DNA from: Scilla litardierei
Taxonomy: Eukaryota; Streptophyta; Magnoliopsida; Asparagales; Asparagaceae
Assembly: GCA_030789695.1 (NCBI GenBank)
Contig: CM061134.1
Coordinates: 59,837,334 to 59,901,333, forward strand
Direction of reading: 5' to 3'
Length of the DNA: 64,000 nucleotides
In this document: one piece after another, positions 34,334 through 45,721 of the stretch
Position numbering within the stretch: the stretch's first letter is position 1
Layout: each line of letters begins with the position of its first letter
Program-made: the position numbers and the translations under genes
The notes under the pieces: generated by a model
What the model saw: the letters and a program-made list of their open reading frames with translations, nothing else
The model's database searches: none
Told to the model about the DNA's origin: nothing

Positions 34334-34341
34334 GAATATCC
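34334..34341 (+). promoter_or_regulatory. P1BS-like element (GNATATNC)
   Basis: GAATATCC fits the PHR1 site GNATATNC, 101 bp upstream of the TATA box. In Arabidopsis, type-B MGDG synthases are induced by phosphate starvation through PHR1. Two further matches lie in introns 1 (34,874-34,881) and 2 (35,310-35,317), where AT-richness makes chance matches likelier. Confidence 0.5.
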
Positions 34342-34441
34342 GTGTCCCGATGCGAATCTAACGGCCACTGATGCTGCTCCAACACAACGAATGCCAGCAT
34401 TATGCCCAGAATCTTACAGCCCTCAACTCCCAAGCGCTCAT

Positions 34442-34449
34442 TATAAATA
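34442..34449 (+). promoter_or_regulatory. TATA box of the MGDG synthase gene
   Basis: TATAAATA lies 104 bp before the start codon, which predicts a transcription start near 34,475 and a leader of about 70 nt without an upstream ATG. Confidence 0.65.
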
Positions 34450-34545
34450 ATAAAATTTTGCGTAAACTCTTTCCTCATCGCAATTTAACGTAAGCGAGTT
34501 CCCTTTGTTTGTTTGCTTGTTTGTTTTCCCTCTTGGACGACGATC

Positions 34546-37141
34546 ATGGTCATGTCGGCCGTGTCGCCGAGAAGGTCGCTGTTTCGGACCGCGAAGGGGA
34601 AGAGGAAGAAGGTACGGTCGTTTGGGTCGACGGAGGAGGAGGAAGAGGAGGAAGGGGCGAGGGCGCCGTGGGATGCGGAGGAGGAGGATGCGGCGGCGGC
34701 GGGGACTATGGAACTCGTGCAGCTCGGCGCCGAGCGGACGAAGAACGTGCTGATCCTGATGAGCGACACGGGCGGCGGCCACCGGGCCTCGGCCGAGGCC
34801 ATCAGGGACGCTTTCAGGATGGAGTTTGGCGATGCGTACAGTGTAAGTTTGCCTTTTGAACCCGCTTCTCTATGAATATTCCAGTTGTTTTCGATTTAGA
34901 AACTACCCACCTATGAGAACAAATTAATTTTGATGTGCAGGTGTTTGTGAAGGATTTGTGCAAGGAGCACGCGGGGTGGCCAGTGAACAACATGGAGAGA
35001 AGCTACAAGTTCTTGGTGAAGCACGTGCAGCTCTGGAAGATGGCGTTCCACGGCACTTCCCCTCGATGGGTCCATTGCGCCTATCTCTCAGCCATTGCTG
35101 CCTTCTACGCTAAGTACATAGATTTCTCACCAGCAATATTTGTTTAATGGCATGTTAAGTATATTTAGCAGCTTCTCTTGCTTCTGTTTTTGGTACTAAA
35201 CACAAATGCGTCATTGGCTGCAACTTGGTGGTGGGGGTGATGGTTATGTTTGTTATTATTTTACCTTTCTTCCTTTGTCCCAGCTATGCTGGGACTAATG
35301 GACAACCTGGCATATTCCAACATCTGTCTCCTATGTCCTTATTCTCTTCTTTTGGTTCTATTAGCTGTTATCAATCATAACCGTCTAAAAATTAGTAACT
35401 AAGAAACCTCAACAATATTCTGTTTCTTGCAGCGGTAGTATGTACCATGGATGTGCTGTAAATGCCCCCACAAAAGATGGGGTTTCTCATATTTTTAAAA
35501 TTATTTTAAAGTGTTATTGTACACATACTAAAATCCCAAAACCCCAAATATGGATGAATCTTTGAGATATTTGTCCCTTATCCACCCATTGCAAAAAATT
35601 TCTTAGATTAAGTGTCAAATGGCATTGGATTCACTTGATTTTTGACGTAACTTATCTTATCTGTGCACAGTTCACACGGCCATTTTATCCCTTCTTGGTG
35701 ACTTGCACATATTTCAGATAAAAGTTGATAGAATTGATTTTAATGGCGCCAGATGGCCTATTATGAATCATACATGCACTTGTAACTGAAATCTATGGCA
35801 TTATGTTATGTTTATGTGATTCTAAATTTGGGTTGTATGTATGTTTTTTTGTTGAATATTGTAGGCAGGTGGAGGCTGGGCTGAAGAAGTACAAGCCAGA
35901 CATCATCATAAGCGTTCATCCCCTCATGCAGCACATCCCCCTGTGGGTTCTCAAACGGCAGGGCCTGCAGAAGAGAGTGGTGTTCATCACTGTCATCACC
36001 GACCTCAACACTTGCCATCGCACCTGGTAACAAACTCTCAGTATCATCTCAACAAGATCTTCGAAGATCAATGTGATTCAAAATTGGCTTTTGTATATCA
36101 GGTTCCATCAAGGCGTCACAAGATGCTACTGCCCTTCGGAGGAGGTGGCCAAGAGAGCGCTGCTGGACGGCCTGGGGCCGTCCCAGATTCGCGTATTCGG
36201 CCTCCCGATTCGTCCGTCGTTCTGTCGGGCCGTCCTCTCGAAGAGCGCTTTGAGGGAAGAGCTTGGGATGGACCAAGGACTGCCTGCGGTGCTGCTGATG
36301 GGCGGCGGCGAAGGGATGGGCCCAGTGAACAAGACCGCCATGGCGCTCGGGGAGTCGCTCTATGACGAGGATCTCGGCAGGCCAATCGGGCAGCTTGTGG
36401 TCATCTGCGGGCGTAACCAGGCGTTGAGGTCTGCACTGCAAGGGCTCCAATGGGAGATCCCCGTCAAGGTACGAGGAATGCCCGCGTGCGCATTGGCCAT
36501 TGATCGGTAGGGGGTATGAACTCAGAGTTGATTCTTTGTGCTGATTGCAGATTAGGGGGTTCGAAACGCAGATGGAGAAATGGATGGGAGCCTGTGACTG
36601 CATTATAACGAAGGCACGATACTTTTCTTTTATAATCCACCATCTTGAGCTCTGATATTCAGAACTTCTCGCTTATGAATCTTATGTCGACAGGCAGGGC
36701 CGGGCACGATCGCCGAAGCTTTGATCAGAGGACTTCCGATCATTCTAAACGATTTCATTCCCGGTCAGGTTAGCAAGCAAATTAGCCAAGTCCTGCTATC
36801 AATCCTTTTGTCATATTCATAAAAGTCCTCACTCATTTGTAATATATATAGATCTCTCATCTCCTTTCACCCCTTTATAGGAAGTAGGGAATGTGCCATA
36901 TGTAGTCGACAACGGGGCAGGGGTGTTCTCCAAGAGCCCAAGTGAGACGGCACGGCTAGTCGCACGCTGGTTCGGCCCCGACTCTGAAGAGCTCAAGAAT
37001 ATGTCGGCCAACGCGCTCAAACTGGCGCAGCCCGACGCGGTGTTCGACATCGTGAGGGACGTAGACGAACTTGTCCAGCAGCGCGGCCCGCTGACACGTA
37101 TCGCTTACCCGCTGACCTCGTCGTTCAGGTACCCGATATGA
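34546..37141 (+). CDS. MGD2/3: Type-B monogalactosyldiacylglycerol synthase, seven exons, 465 aa
   Basis: Transfers galactose from UDP-galactose to diacylglycerol to make MGDG (EC 2.4.1.46, GT28 family) on the plastid envelope. Exons are 34,546-34,842, 34,941-35,113, 35,865-36,026, 36,102-36,468, 36,551-36,613, 36,694-36,768 and 36,881-37,141; all join in frame. Motifs: [19 protein letters not shown] (from residue 72), [49 protein letters not shown] (about 275-286), [27 protein letters not shown], and the nucleotide-binding [18 protein letters not shown] (355-372). The length and the short N-terminus, which has a Glu run (30-36) and no long transit peptide, fit the type-B enzymes; type A has a much longer N-terminus. 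In Arabidopsis these serve lipid remodelling under phosphate shortage. Intron 5 uses a GC donor. The start is the first in-frame ATG (second at 34,552). No defect is seen, so it is probably functional. Confidence 0.95.
36614..36693 (+). other. GC-AG intron 5 of the MGDG synthase
   Basis: The exon 5 sequence ending ATAACGAAG is followed by GCACGA with no GT nearby, and the intron ends CGACAG. Joining at these points gives the family-conserved [14 protein letters not shown] exactly. GC-AG introns are a known minor class spliced by the normal machinery, usually with a strong match around the donor; here only AAG|GC fits well. Confidence 0.75.
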
Positions 37142-37215
37142 GGCGGCTCTTGGGCTGCCGGCGGAATCTGACGTAACACGACTGAATCAACCCCTGACGG
37201 GCTCGACGGACTGTA

Positions 37216-37221
37216 AATAAA
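37216..37221 (+). terminator. Candidate polyadenylation signal of the MGDG synthase
   Basis: AATAAA lies 75 bp after the stop codon and is followed by T-rich sequence, consistent with a plant 3' end shortly downstream. Confidence 0.5.
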
Positions 37222-37389
37222 TTGGTTATATTCTTTGTTATAGTGCGTGTGGTTGATGTATAGGAGTGTCTGGTGCTTTTGTGTTCTTTGTTTTAGCGTG
37301 ATGTTACTAATTAATGCCCATTTCCATTGAATATTTGTTCATTCTTGGTTGTATTTGTATACGCTTTGTTAATATTCAATTCTTTCATG

Positions 37390-38029
37390 ATAACGTCTGG
37401 GGGTAAATTATAGGAACACACATGAGAACCAAATCAGCATTGGCCAAAATATGTAATCGGTAGCAATATCCTACACAGCAAATACTGACTTAGATCGCGA
37501 GGGTGAACACCAACTGAACCCTTGAATCTAAGCCCCTGAGAGAGAATTTCCACTAATCTCCAAAGGGTGAATAGAACCCGAGCATCTGAGATGAACAACA
37601 ACTGAGCCCTTGTGGGCAGACATCAACTAAAGCGGTTTACGGGTGTTTTCTCACCACAAGATCGTTGACCGAAGACTTGATGGTCAGCGTGGTCAAGGGG
37701 TCGATTGGGATCTCATGGTTCTTCCGAGCAGGCGTGTCCTTGATGTGGGACGCGCGTTTCCCCTCCTCGGCTCGTGAAACGGGTCGCTTGGAGGGTTGAG
37801 GGCTTCGGTCAGCGAGGCGCGGAGGGGTAGCCTCGGCACCCGGGTCAACGTCCGACCTCGGTCGATCATGTGCCGATGGGTAGCCTCGGCACCTAGATTA
37901 TTGCACGGTCCTCGGTCGATGGCGGTGCCTGTTGATGGCGGGCGGGTTCGTTCTGCGCTAAGGAGTAGCCTCGGCGCCTCGGTCCGCTTCTTCCTAGACA
38001 GACGAATAAACTCGTCAAGGGGGGCGGAC
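37390..38029. other. TE-like GC-rich DNA, left part (interrupted by Copia)
   Basis: The DNA becomes GC-rich with recurrent phrases such as GTAGCCTCGGCACC and CTCGGTCGAT, unlike the intergenic DNA beside the MGDG gene. It continues after the Copia element at 43,981. It probably belongs to one element with the frame at 44,925-45,720, but neither boundary nor LTR was identified. Confidence 0.45.
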
Positions 38030-38924
38030 TGTTGTTTTTCTGATTCAAACTCATCCCAATCATCTTTCCCAGGCTGCTCGGTCGAGCAGCACGCTGCTCG
38101 GTCGAGCAGCACGCTGCTCGGTCGAGCAGCTTGTCGCCCGGGTCGACAGAGCGCTGGGATGTTTTTTGGTTGCAGAATTCTCTGTAGCACTCGGGCCGAG
38201 TAGTCTGTCTACTCGGTCGAGTGGGATTTGACTCGGTCCGAGTAGCTTGAATACTCGACCGAGCGGGTTTGACTCAGCATCAGCTGATACGGCTGTTTTC
38301 CGCTACTTGACCGAGCAGCCGGTTGACTCGGTCGAGCAGCCCTTGGGCCCGCGCGCGACCTGTGACGGCTGTATTTGTTTTCCTGCGCCGTTTCACTTGG
38401 GTGAGTTTTAAACCCTTCGATGTTTTAGGGGTTATTTTGTGTAGCCGACATTTTGAGAGTGTGTGTCTCTATTGTTTTAGAGCGCCTCTTGCCACCATTG
38501 GATTTTGTGGGAGAGTGTTTTAGGGTTGGTGTTCTTGAGAGAAAGGTGTGTTTTCCCCTTCTCTCCTCTTTCTTTGATTTCTTCCTCTTGAGTGGATTCG
38601 TGAGGGCTTGCTCCGTTTGGCAAGTTATTACTCACGTGTGAGGGAGCGATTTGTAACCCTAATTATTTGGATCTCTCTACTAGTGGAATCGTCTCGGATT
38701 GGATTGCTGGATGTAGGTTGTTTACAACCAAACCAGGGTAAATTTCTGTGTCTGCGATTGATTATTTGTTGCTGAGATTCGTTTGCTACTTTCTATTGCA
38801 AGGTCATTAGGAAAGTTTGTTGGGACTTTGAGATCAGATTTTTGCTAGCACAATATTTCTGATCAGTTTATTAGTGTTGGTTTCCGCATTGATCTCAAGG
38901 CGTTTCTCGGATTTCCGCCCAACA
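38030..38924 (+). repeat. 5' LTR of the Tork-like Copia element
   Basis: 895 bp. U3 holds three tandem copies of a 20-bp unit with palindrome GCTGCTCGGTCGAGCAGC (38,073-38,130), then related ACTCGGTCGAGT and CTCGGTCCGAGTAG palindromes to about 38,345. A TTTTAAA box near 38,405 may be the TATA element. Confidence 0.88.
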
Positions 38925-38926
38925 AG

Positions 38927-38938
38927 TGGTATCAGAGC
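38927..38938 (+). other. Primer-binding site, initiator tRNA-Met
   Basis: TGGTATCAGAGC lies two bases after the LTR end, the standard plant Copia primer site. Confidence 0.92.
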
Positions 38939-38978
38939 TTGTGGTTTCATTGCAAAGAAAGTTGGTGGCAAAAGAAAG

Positions 38979-41900
38979 ATGGTGTCTTTGGCAACATTGA
39001 ACATTAAGAAGTTCACCGGTCGGAATGATTTTCGGATTTGGCAGACGAAGGTGAAGAATGTTCTTATGCAGACGGGGTGTTATCAGATCGTATTCGATGT
39101 CTCGAATATCGATAAAGAGGTGACTGCATCCGCTAGGGCAGAAATGGAGAGGAAGGCGTACAACGCGATTCAGTTGTCGTTATCAGATAATGTTCTGAGG
39201 GAAGTCCTGGATGAGGCGACGGCATCTGATATGTGGAAGAAGCTTGAGAGACTCTATATGAAGAAGTCTTACGAGTCGCTTATATTTGCTTCAGCAGCTG
39301 TATACTCTCAAGATGAAGTCTGGTTCAGCGGTGAAGGATCACATGGATGAATTGAACATGATTATGCTAGAGTTACGTGGTATGGATGTGAAGATTGAAG
39401 ATGAGCAACAAGCGTTTATCTTGTTGTGTTCATTACCTAAAGAGTATAATCAGTTTGTTCGGTCTATGATTTACAACCGGACTACTCTCACCGTGGAAGA
39501 GGTGAAGGCGGCGCTTCACACGGAGCAACTATGTGGCAATGTTCAAGATAGAGATCATGTGAGTAACCGCGAGGAGGCATTGCATGTGAGAGGTCGACAG
39601 GAAAGGAGAGGAGGCTTCAGGAAGAATAATGACCGCTCCAAGTTGAGACATTCGCAGGACAGATTTGCGAACATCACATGCTACAATTGCCACAAGAAGG
39701 GTCATTATTCGAGTCATTGTCCTATCAAGAATAGGAAGAAAGGAAAGGAGATCGAGAAGGATTCTGGTTCGACATCTTTGGGGATTGATGGTGAGCAGGT
39801 TCATGATGAAGGTAGAGATACCGAGATTTTTGCTGCGGGGATTGCAGGTGATGCCAATATGGCATGGCTCATGGACAACAGATGCTCATACCATATGACT
39901 CCTCATAGGAGTTGGTTCGCGACATACCGTTCCAAGCAAGATGGATGCTCAATCCTCATGGGGAACAATGCAGTGTGTAAAACTGTGGGTATTGGAACCG
40001 TTCGGATTAAGATGCATGACGGCATTGTGCGTACACTTACCGATGTGAGGCATGTCCTGGATTTACGGAAGAGCCTAATCTCCATAGGCGTGTTGGAAAA
40101 TGTCGGATGTAAGTCGGTATTTGAAAAGGACCAACGTCGTGTTTCTACAGGAGCCATGGTTGTGATGAAGGGAAAGAAGGTTGGAAATCTATATGCCCTT
40201 CAAGGTACCACAGTTGAAGGCGAAGCAGACGTAAGCACTTCGAGTGCACTTTCTGGAGATTCGGCCAAGTTGTGGCATTACCGTTTAGGTCATCCATGTG
40301 ACAAAACGCTTGATGTACTCCGAAGAAGAAAGTTGATTGAAGCATCGAATGAGAATGTTGAATTCTACGAATCCTGTGTGTACGGTAAGAAGACAAAGCT
40401 GCAGTTTAACACGGGGAAGCATACTAGCAAAGGACCACTTGACTATGTACACACCGATGTGTGGGGACCGTGCCCGGAGCCGTCAAGAGGGGGAGCTAAG
40501 TACTTTGTCTTGTTTATTGATGACTACTCTCGCAAAGTTTGGATGTACCTGATGAAGTCTATGGATCAAACTTTGTATATGTTTAGAGAGTGGAAGCCCA
40601 TGGTGGAGAAGCAAACCGGAAGGCACATGAAAGTGCTCAGATCTGACAATGGGGTTGAGTTTACCTCGAGGGAGTTTGGAAATTTCTGCAAACTTCATGG
40701 GATCCGCAGACACTTTAGCACACCCGGTGATCCGCAGTCGAATGGTGTGGTGGAGCGGATGACTAGAACATTATTGGAGAGAGAGGCACTCAGCAGGTTT
40801 GGCGAAGGAATTCTGGGGAGAGATACTCTCGACTGCTGTGCACATTATGAATAGAGTTCCTTCAGTAGCGATTGGTTACAAGATCCCTGAGGAGATGTGG
40901 AGTGGTGAAGTTGGTGATTATTCATACTTGCGCATTGTGGGTTGTCCGGCTTATGTACACGAGAGGGGCGACAAGTTGGATCCAAGAGCAAAGAAGTGTG
41001 TCTTCCTTGGATATGGCCACGACGTCAAGGGATATCGTTTGTCGGATCCAGAGGGTCAGAAAGCGATAGTGAGCAGACATGTCACTTTTGATGAGGATGC
41101 AATGCTCAGGGCGGAGCATTCTCACTCAAAAGAGGACACATCCGTAGAGGTGATTTCACAGGAGACAGTTAGTCTTCCGGTCCAGCCCACTCAGCGAACA
41201 GGCAAAAAGTTGATGGTCGATGCTCCAGTTGAGGGAGATGATGAGGTCCATGCCGATGACCATGTGCATACACCTGGTACATCTCAGGTACGCGTTGACA
41301 CTTATGCAGGTGATGATGGAACACAGAGATCGAAGAGGGCGAAGAAAGCGCCAGAAAGATTGGGCTCATGGGATTATGCCGGATATTCTTTCGATGATAT
41401 GGTGTCGTATGCACTCAACCTAGAGCACGAGGAGCCAGCGACATATGGTGGAGCCACAGTCTCAGGAGATGCCGCTCAATGGTAAGGAGCTATGGAGGAG
41501 GAGATGGAGTCTCTTCACCGGAACGACACTTGGGATTTGGTGCCATTACCTAGCGAGAAGCGTGCTATTGGTTGTTGTTGGATATTCAAGGTCAAGGAAG
41601 GTTCAACTCAAGATGGGAACAACGACAGGTACAAGGCAGGTTGGTGGCCAAGGGATTTGCACAACGAAAGGGTGAAGACTACAACGAAATATTTTCACCG
41701 GTTGTGCGACACACATCCATTCGTGTGTTATTGGCGCTAGTTGCTAGCATGGACATGGAGTTGGAGCAACTAGATGTGAAGACCGTCTTTCTGCATGGAG
41801 ACCTCGATGAGGAAATTTATATGCATCAGCCTGAGGGGTTCAGAGTTGAAGGGAAACAGACCTTGGTGTGCAGGTTGAAAAAATCATTGTACGGGTTGAA

Positions 41901-42990
41901 GCAGACACTCAGGCAGTGGTACAAATGATTCGATAGCTTCATGATGGGAGTAGGCTTCGAGAGGAGCATCAAGGATCAATATGTGTATGTTCGCACACTT
42001 GAGAATGGCTTGAGGGTTTATTTGTTGCTCTATGTGGACGACATGCTAATTGCTTCTAATAGCATGTCGGCGGTGAAGAAGCTGAAGGAGAAGCTAGGGC
42101 AAGAATTCGACATGAAGGATTTGGGACCCTCTAAGAAGACTCTCGGAATGGAGATTGTTCGAGATCGGAAAAAGCATGAGCTTAAATTGTCACAGAAAGG
42201 GTATATTCAGAAAATACTAGCCCGGTTTGGGATGGATAGTGTGAAGCCCGTGACAACACCTTTGGGAGCTCATTTTCAGCTGTCAGCGAGTCAGTCGCCA
42301 AGCACCGATAAGGAGAAGACTTACATGTCTCAGGTGCCATATGCGAGTACAGTAGGGAGTTTGATGTATGTGATGGTTTGCACGCGTCCAGATATTGCAC
42401 AGGCCGTCAGAGTGGTTAGCATGTATATGGCTAATCCTGGCAAGAAGCATTGATAGGCCGTCAAGTGGATTCTCAGATATCTGCGAGGCACATCGAGTGT
42501 CGGGATCCTCTATGGGAGAGGAGGCGGAAAGGTGCTGACAGGTTACTGCGATAGTAAATACGCAGGTGATAGAGACAGACGGAGATCTACCACAGGGTAT
42601 GTGTTCAGTTTAGGCACTGCTGCGGTATCGTGGAGGTCGGTCTTACAGTCTGTGGTTGTGTTATCAACCACAGAGGCCAAGTTGATTGCAGCGGTGGAAG
42701 CTGTGAAGGAGGCCAAGTATTTGAGGAGTTTCCTGAGAGATTTGGGGGTGTCGCAGAGTTCGTCACATGTGCATTATGACAGCCAGAGTGCCATTCATCT
42801 GGCGAAGCACCAGGCATACAGTTCGAGGACGAAACATATTGAGGTGCATGATTCCTTCCTTGAGTTGGAGAAGAAGGAGATAGAGCTTCAGAAGATCCCG
42901 ACTGATATGAACCCAGCAGCCATGTTTACCAAGCCAGTTCCCAACGTCAAGCTCCAGGTTTGCTTGGAGCTGATTTCTCTTTTGGCTTAG
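38979..42990 (+). pseudogene. Copia gag-pol polyprotein, multiply disrupted
   Basis: From ATG 38,979: Gag (KKFTGRNDFRIWQTKVKNVL...), a frame break near 39,270, then a zinc knuckle CYNCHKKGHYSSHC (39,679-39,720). The protease core reads WLMDNRCSYHMT, with Asn-Arg after the catalytic Asp where Ser-Gly is usual. The integrase zinc motif (LWHYRLGHP...ESCVYGK) has lost one Cys; its core has DYVHTDVWGP, VLRSDNGVEF and SNGVVERMTR. Further damage: a frame break near 40,782, TAA at 41,483-41,485, a frame break near 41,630, TGA at 41,926-41,928 and consecutive TGA TAG at 42,451-42,456. RT keeps YVDD (42,031-42,042); RNase H (CDSKYAGD, STTEAKLIAA, YDSQSAIHLAKH) ends at 42,990. The gene cannot make an active polyprotein. 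Confidence 0.9.
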
Positions 42991-43102
42991 GTGGCGCCAG
43001 AGGGCGCGATTTCCGAGACGATGATGATCCTAGAGAGAGGGTGATGGTGCGCAGCATGGAGATGCAAGAGTCGTTGCTGATGAGTTTTGAATCAAGGTAG
43101 AG

Positions 43103-43980
43103 TGTTGTTTTTCTGATTCAAACTCATCCCAATCATCTTTCACAGGCTGCTCGGTCGAGCATCACGCTGCTCGATCGAGCAGCTTGTCGCCCGGGTCGAC
43201 AGAGCGCTGGAATGTTTTTTGGTTGCAGAATTCTTTGTAGCACTCAGGCCGAGTAGTCTGTCTACTTGGCCGAGTGGGATTTGACTAGGTCCGAGTAGCT
43301 TGGATACTCGACCAAGCGGGTTTGACTCAGCATCAGCTGATACGCCTGTTTTCCGCTACTCGACCGAGCAACCGGTTGACTCGGTCAAGCAGCCCTTGGG
43401 CCCGCGCGCGACCTTTGATGGCCTGGATTTGTTTTCCTGTGCCGTTTCATTTGGGTGAGTTTTAAACCCTCCGATGTTTTAGGGGTTATTTTGTGTAGCC
43501 GACATTTTGAGAGTGTGTCCCTATTATTTTAGAGCGCCTCTTGCCACCATTGGATTTTGTGGGAGAGTGTTTTAGGGTTGGTGTTCTTGAGAGAAAGGTG
43601 TGTTTTTCCCCTTCTCTTCTCTTTCTTTGATTTCTTCCTCTTGAGTGGATTCGTGAGTGCTTGCTCCGTTTGGCAAGTTATTACTCACGTGTGAGGGAGC
43701 GATTTGTAACCCTAATTGTTTGGATCTCTCTACTAGTGGAATCATCTCGGATTGGATTGTTGGATGTAGGTTGTTTACAACCGAACCAGGGTAAATTTCT
43801 CTTGTGTCTGCGATTGATTATTTATTGCTGAGATTCATTTGCTACTTTCTATTGCAAGGTCATTAGGGAAGTTTGTTGGGACTTTGAGATTAGATTTTTG
43901 CTAGCCCAATATTCCTGATCAGTTTATTAGGGTTGGTTTCCGCATTGATCTCAAGGCGTTTCTCCGATTTCTGCCCAACA
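43103..43980 (+). repeat. 3' LTR of the Tork-like Copia element
   Basis: 878 bp, matching the 5' LTR with scattered differences and one palindromic 20-bp unit fewer. It is followed by CCGAC, the near-copy of the 5' flank CGGAC. Confidence 0.88.
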
Positions 43981-44905
43981 CCGACCTTGGTTCCGGCCAA
44001 GTCCCCTCTGATGCTTAAGTCAGAATGGATCTGAGCAATACTTGGTGGGATCGGTCCGGCTCGAAAGGGTGCCAGCACCCGTATCCTCGATCTGAGCTAT
44101 GGGAGAGGGTGAAAATGGGAAAGCAAGGTCGGTTAATGGAATACCTCCGTTGTAGGTGTCTAGGATTCGCTCCTCCTCCTGGTTGCCCCTGTTGTCCCTT
44201 TATAGGGTTTGACCCACGATCGCCCTCAATCCACGTCCCCTGACTGCTCCCCACTCACGTCCCTGTGATCTGCCTCCATAGAGGCGTCTGCGTGCGTCGT
44301 GGGGGAGTTAATTAATGGGCTCCTTAATGGTTATTAAGGTGCTACGCTTTCAGGGGGACAGTTATCTCCTGAGAGCGCAAGCTAATCGTGCGCATTCCGG
44401 GTCGGGGCCGGTCCAGCTCCGAGTCCTTCCGCGGGCCTCGTCAGGCTGGCCAAATGGGCTTCCTGCCCTTGGTTTGGCCTCGGGCCTCTCGCTCTTGGGC
44501 TTGGGCCTCTCGCTCTTGGGCTTCTCCAAAATAGTCATATCAATTGCCCCCATCGTCCGAGCCGTTCGGATTCTGTCGGTTTGGTTCGGTCGATGTGACT
44601 TTTGAGGATTTTGACAGGCATGTCAGTCGAGGCCAATCCATTAAATGGAGGCCATCATGATGCAACCCGTTTGAACTTCTCTCGGTGAGGGATTCGAAGC
44701 ACCGGCGGTCTTCAGATGCTGCCACGTGCTCCTCTTCGGACGGTCTTGATTCTGAGATCGCCTTCCATATAAGGGCGTCAGCCTTCCAAGTTTTGATTCT
44801 TTCGTGCCTTTCTTCCTGATTCTGGTCTTGCAAGCTCCTTCTCTCCTTCGTTTATCTTCCTTCAGATTCTTTTCAAGGTAACCTTCTTCCTCCTTCATTT
44901 GCCCC
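43981..44905. other. TE-like GC-rich DNA, right part, with promoter-like end
   Basis: Continuation of 37,390-38,029. It contains duplicated phrases (CTCGCTCTTGGGCTTGGGCC near 44,489 and 44,507), CTTTATAGGG near 44,198 and CCATATAAGGGC near 44,766, then a CT-rich leader ending TTTTCAAGGTAACC. The last two features suggest a promoter and first exon for the frame that follows. Confidence 0.4.
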
Positions 44906-44924
44906 ATGGCTACACTTAGGATAT

Positions 44925-45721
44925 GTGATTTCGCATCGAGGTCAGGGGATCCCCGCGCTCGAGTCTGGCGACCTCCTGCCTTCGAGGCCCGGCATCCCCT
45001 CGGGTATACGTCCCGTACAGGACACAGGGAAGGGTTTGCTTTTTGTGGACCCTGTCGGCGATGACGTGGCTCAGGCTGCTGAGAGGTTCGACGTCCCCTC
45101 GACAGTCCTTGGGTCGCTGTCTATGGTCCCTTTCTCGAAGGTTACAGAGATCCAGAAAAAGTATTTGTATCATCTCTACGACGTCCGAATCCCATTTAGC
45201 GACGAGCGGATTTGCTTTCCGCGGAACAGGGAGGTCGGCATCTATGTCAAGATGTTCTGCCTGGGACTCCGCTTCCCCCTTCATCCTTACATCATCCAAG
45301 TCATGGAATTCTTGATGGTGGCCTTGTGCCAGTTGACCCCGTATTCCATCGTGGTGCTGACGGGGTTCATCATGGTCTGCTGCGTCCACGGCTTGGAGCA
45401 GTCTCTTCTCCTTCTCTTTCACTACTTTCGGGTCCAGATGGTCGGCCAAGGGTCGTGGCAGCACCTCCGGGCCTGCGCGGGGAGGGAGTGTTTGCTCGGT
45501 CTACCCCGCTGGGTGGGAGACTGGAGCTTGAGCTATGTTTTCGTTGTTTTCCCTGGGAACGTCGAGATCTTGACAGGTTGGAGAGGGTTATGTCAATATG
45601 ACTTGATGTTGACCCTCTCCGAGGCTGACCAGGCCGCTGTCCGGCTTCTGTCGTCTCTGCCCCTAGAAGAGAGGTCGGTCTGGCCTCTGCTGGACAACCT
45701 GCTCCTTAAGACCGTCCTGTG
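44925..45721 (+). pseudogene. Putative gypsy-type transposon domain protein, truncated
   Basis: The frame of about 265 codons reads GLLFVDPVGDDVAQAAERFD, IPFSDERICFPRNREVGIYV, then FCLGLRFPLHPYIIQVMEFL and ALCQLTPYSIVVLTGFIMVC. This is the pattern of the plant 'putative gypsy type transposon' domain (Pfam Transposase_28 type), found in many non-autonomous plant elements; its molecular function is unknown. No ATG opens the frame. The nearby ATG at 44,906 is in another frame, so a start exon or an indel is missing. The 3' end is cut by the SIRE-like LTR at about 45,722, and the last few codons of the open frame come from that LTR. Confidence 0.65.

Larger units (their letters stand above)
38030..43980 (+). 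mobile_element. Complete Ty1/copia retrotransposon (Tork-like), defective
   Basis: LTRs at 38,030-38,924 and 43,103-43,980 start TGTTG and end CCCAACA. The flanking pentamers CGGAC and CCGAC differ at one base. The primer-binding site TGGTATCAGAGC (38,927-38,938), complementary to initiator tRNA-Met, follows the 5' LTR. Gag, protease, integrase, RT and RNase H follow in Copia order. The 5' LTR has three copies of a 20-bp palindromic unit and the 3' LTR two, accounting for much of the length difference. Assignment to the Tork lineage is from general sequence feel and is tentative. It inserted into TE-like DNA that continues on both sides. Confidence 0.9.

Noticed and set aside
36049..36603. 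Long open frames on the opposite strand and other frames of the MGDG synthase exon 4
   Set aside because: They are shadows produced by GC-rich codon use; the glycosyltransferase frame is unambiguous.
36601..36700. A U12-type AT-AC intron in the MGDG synthase (ATACTTTTC donor-like, GAC end)
   Set aside because: It would insert residues into the highly conserved [12 protein letters not shown] region, whereas the GC-AG reading restores the family sequence exactly.
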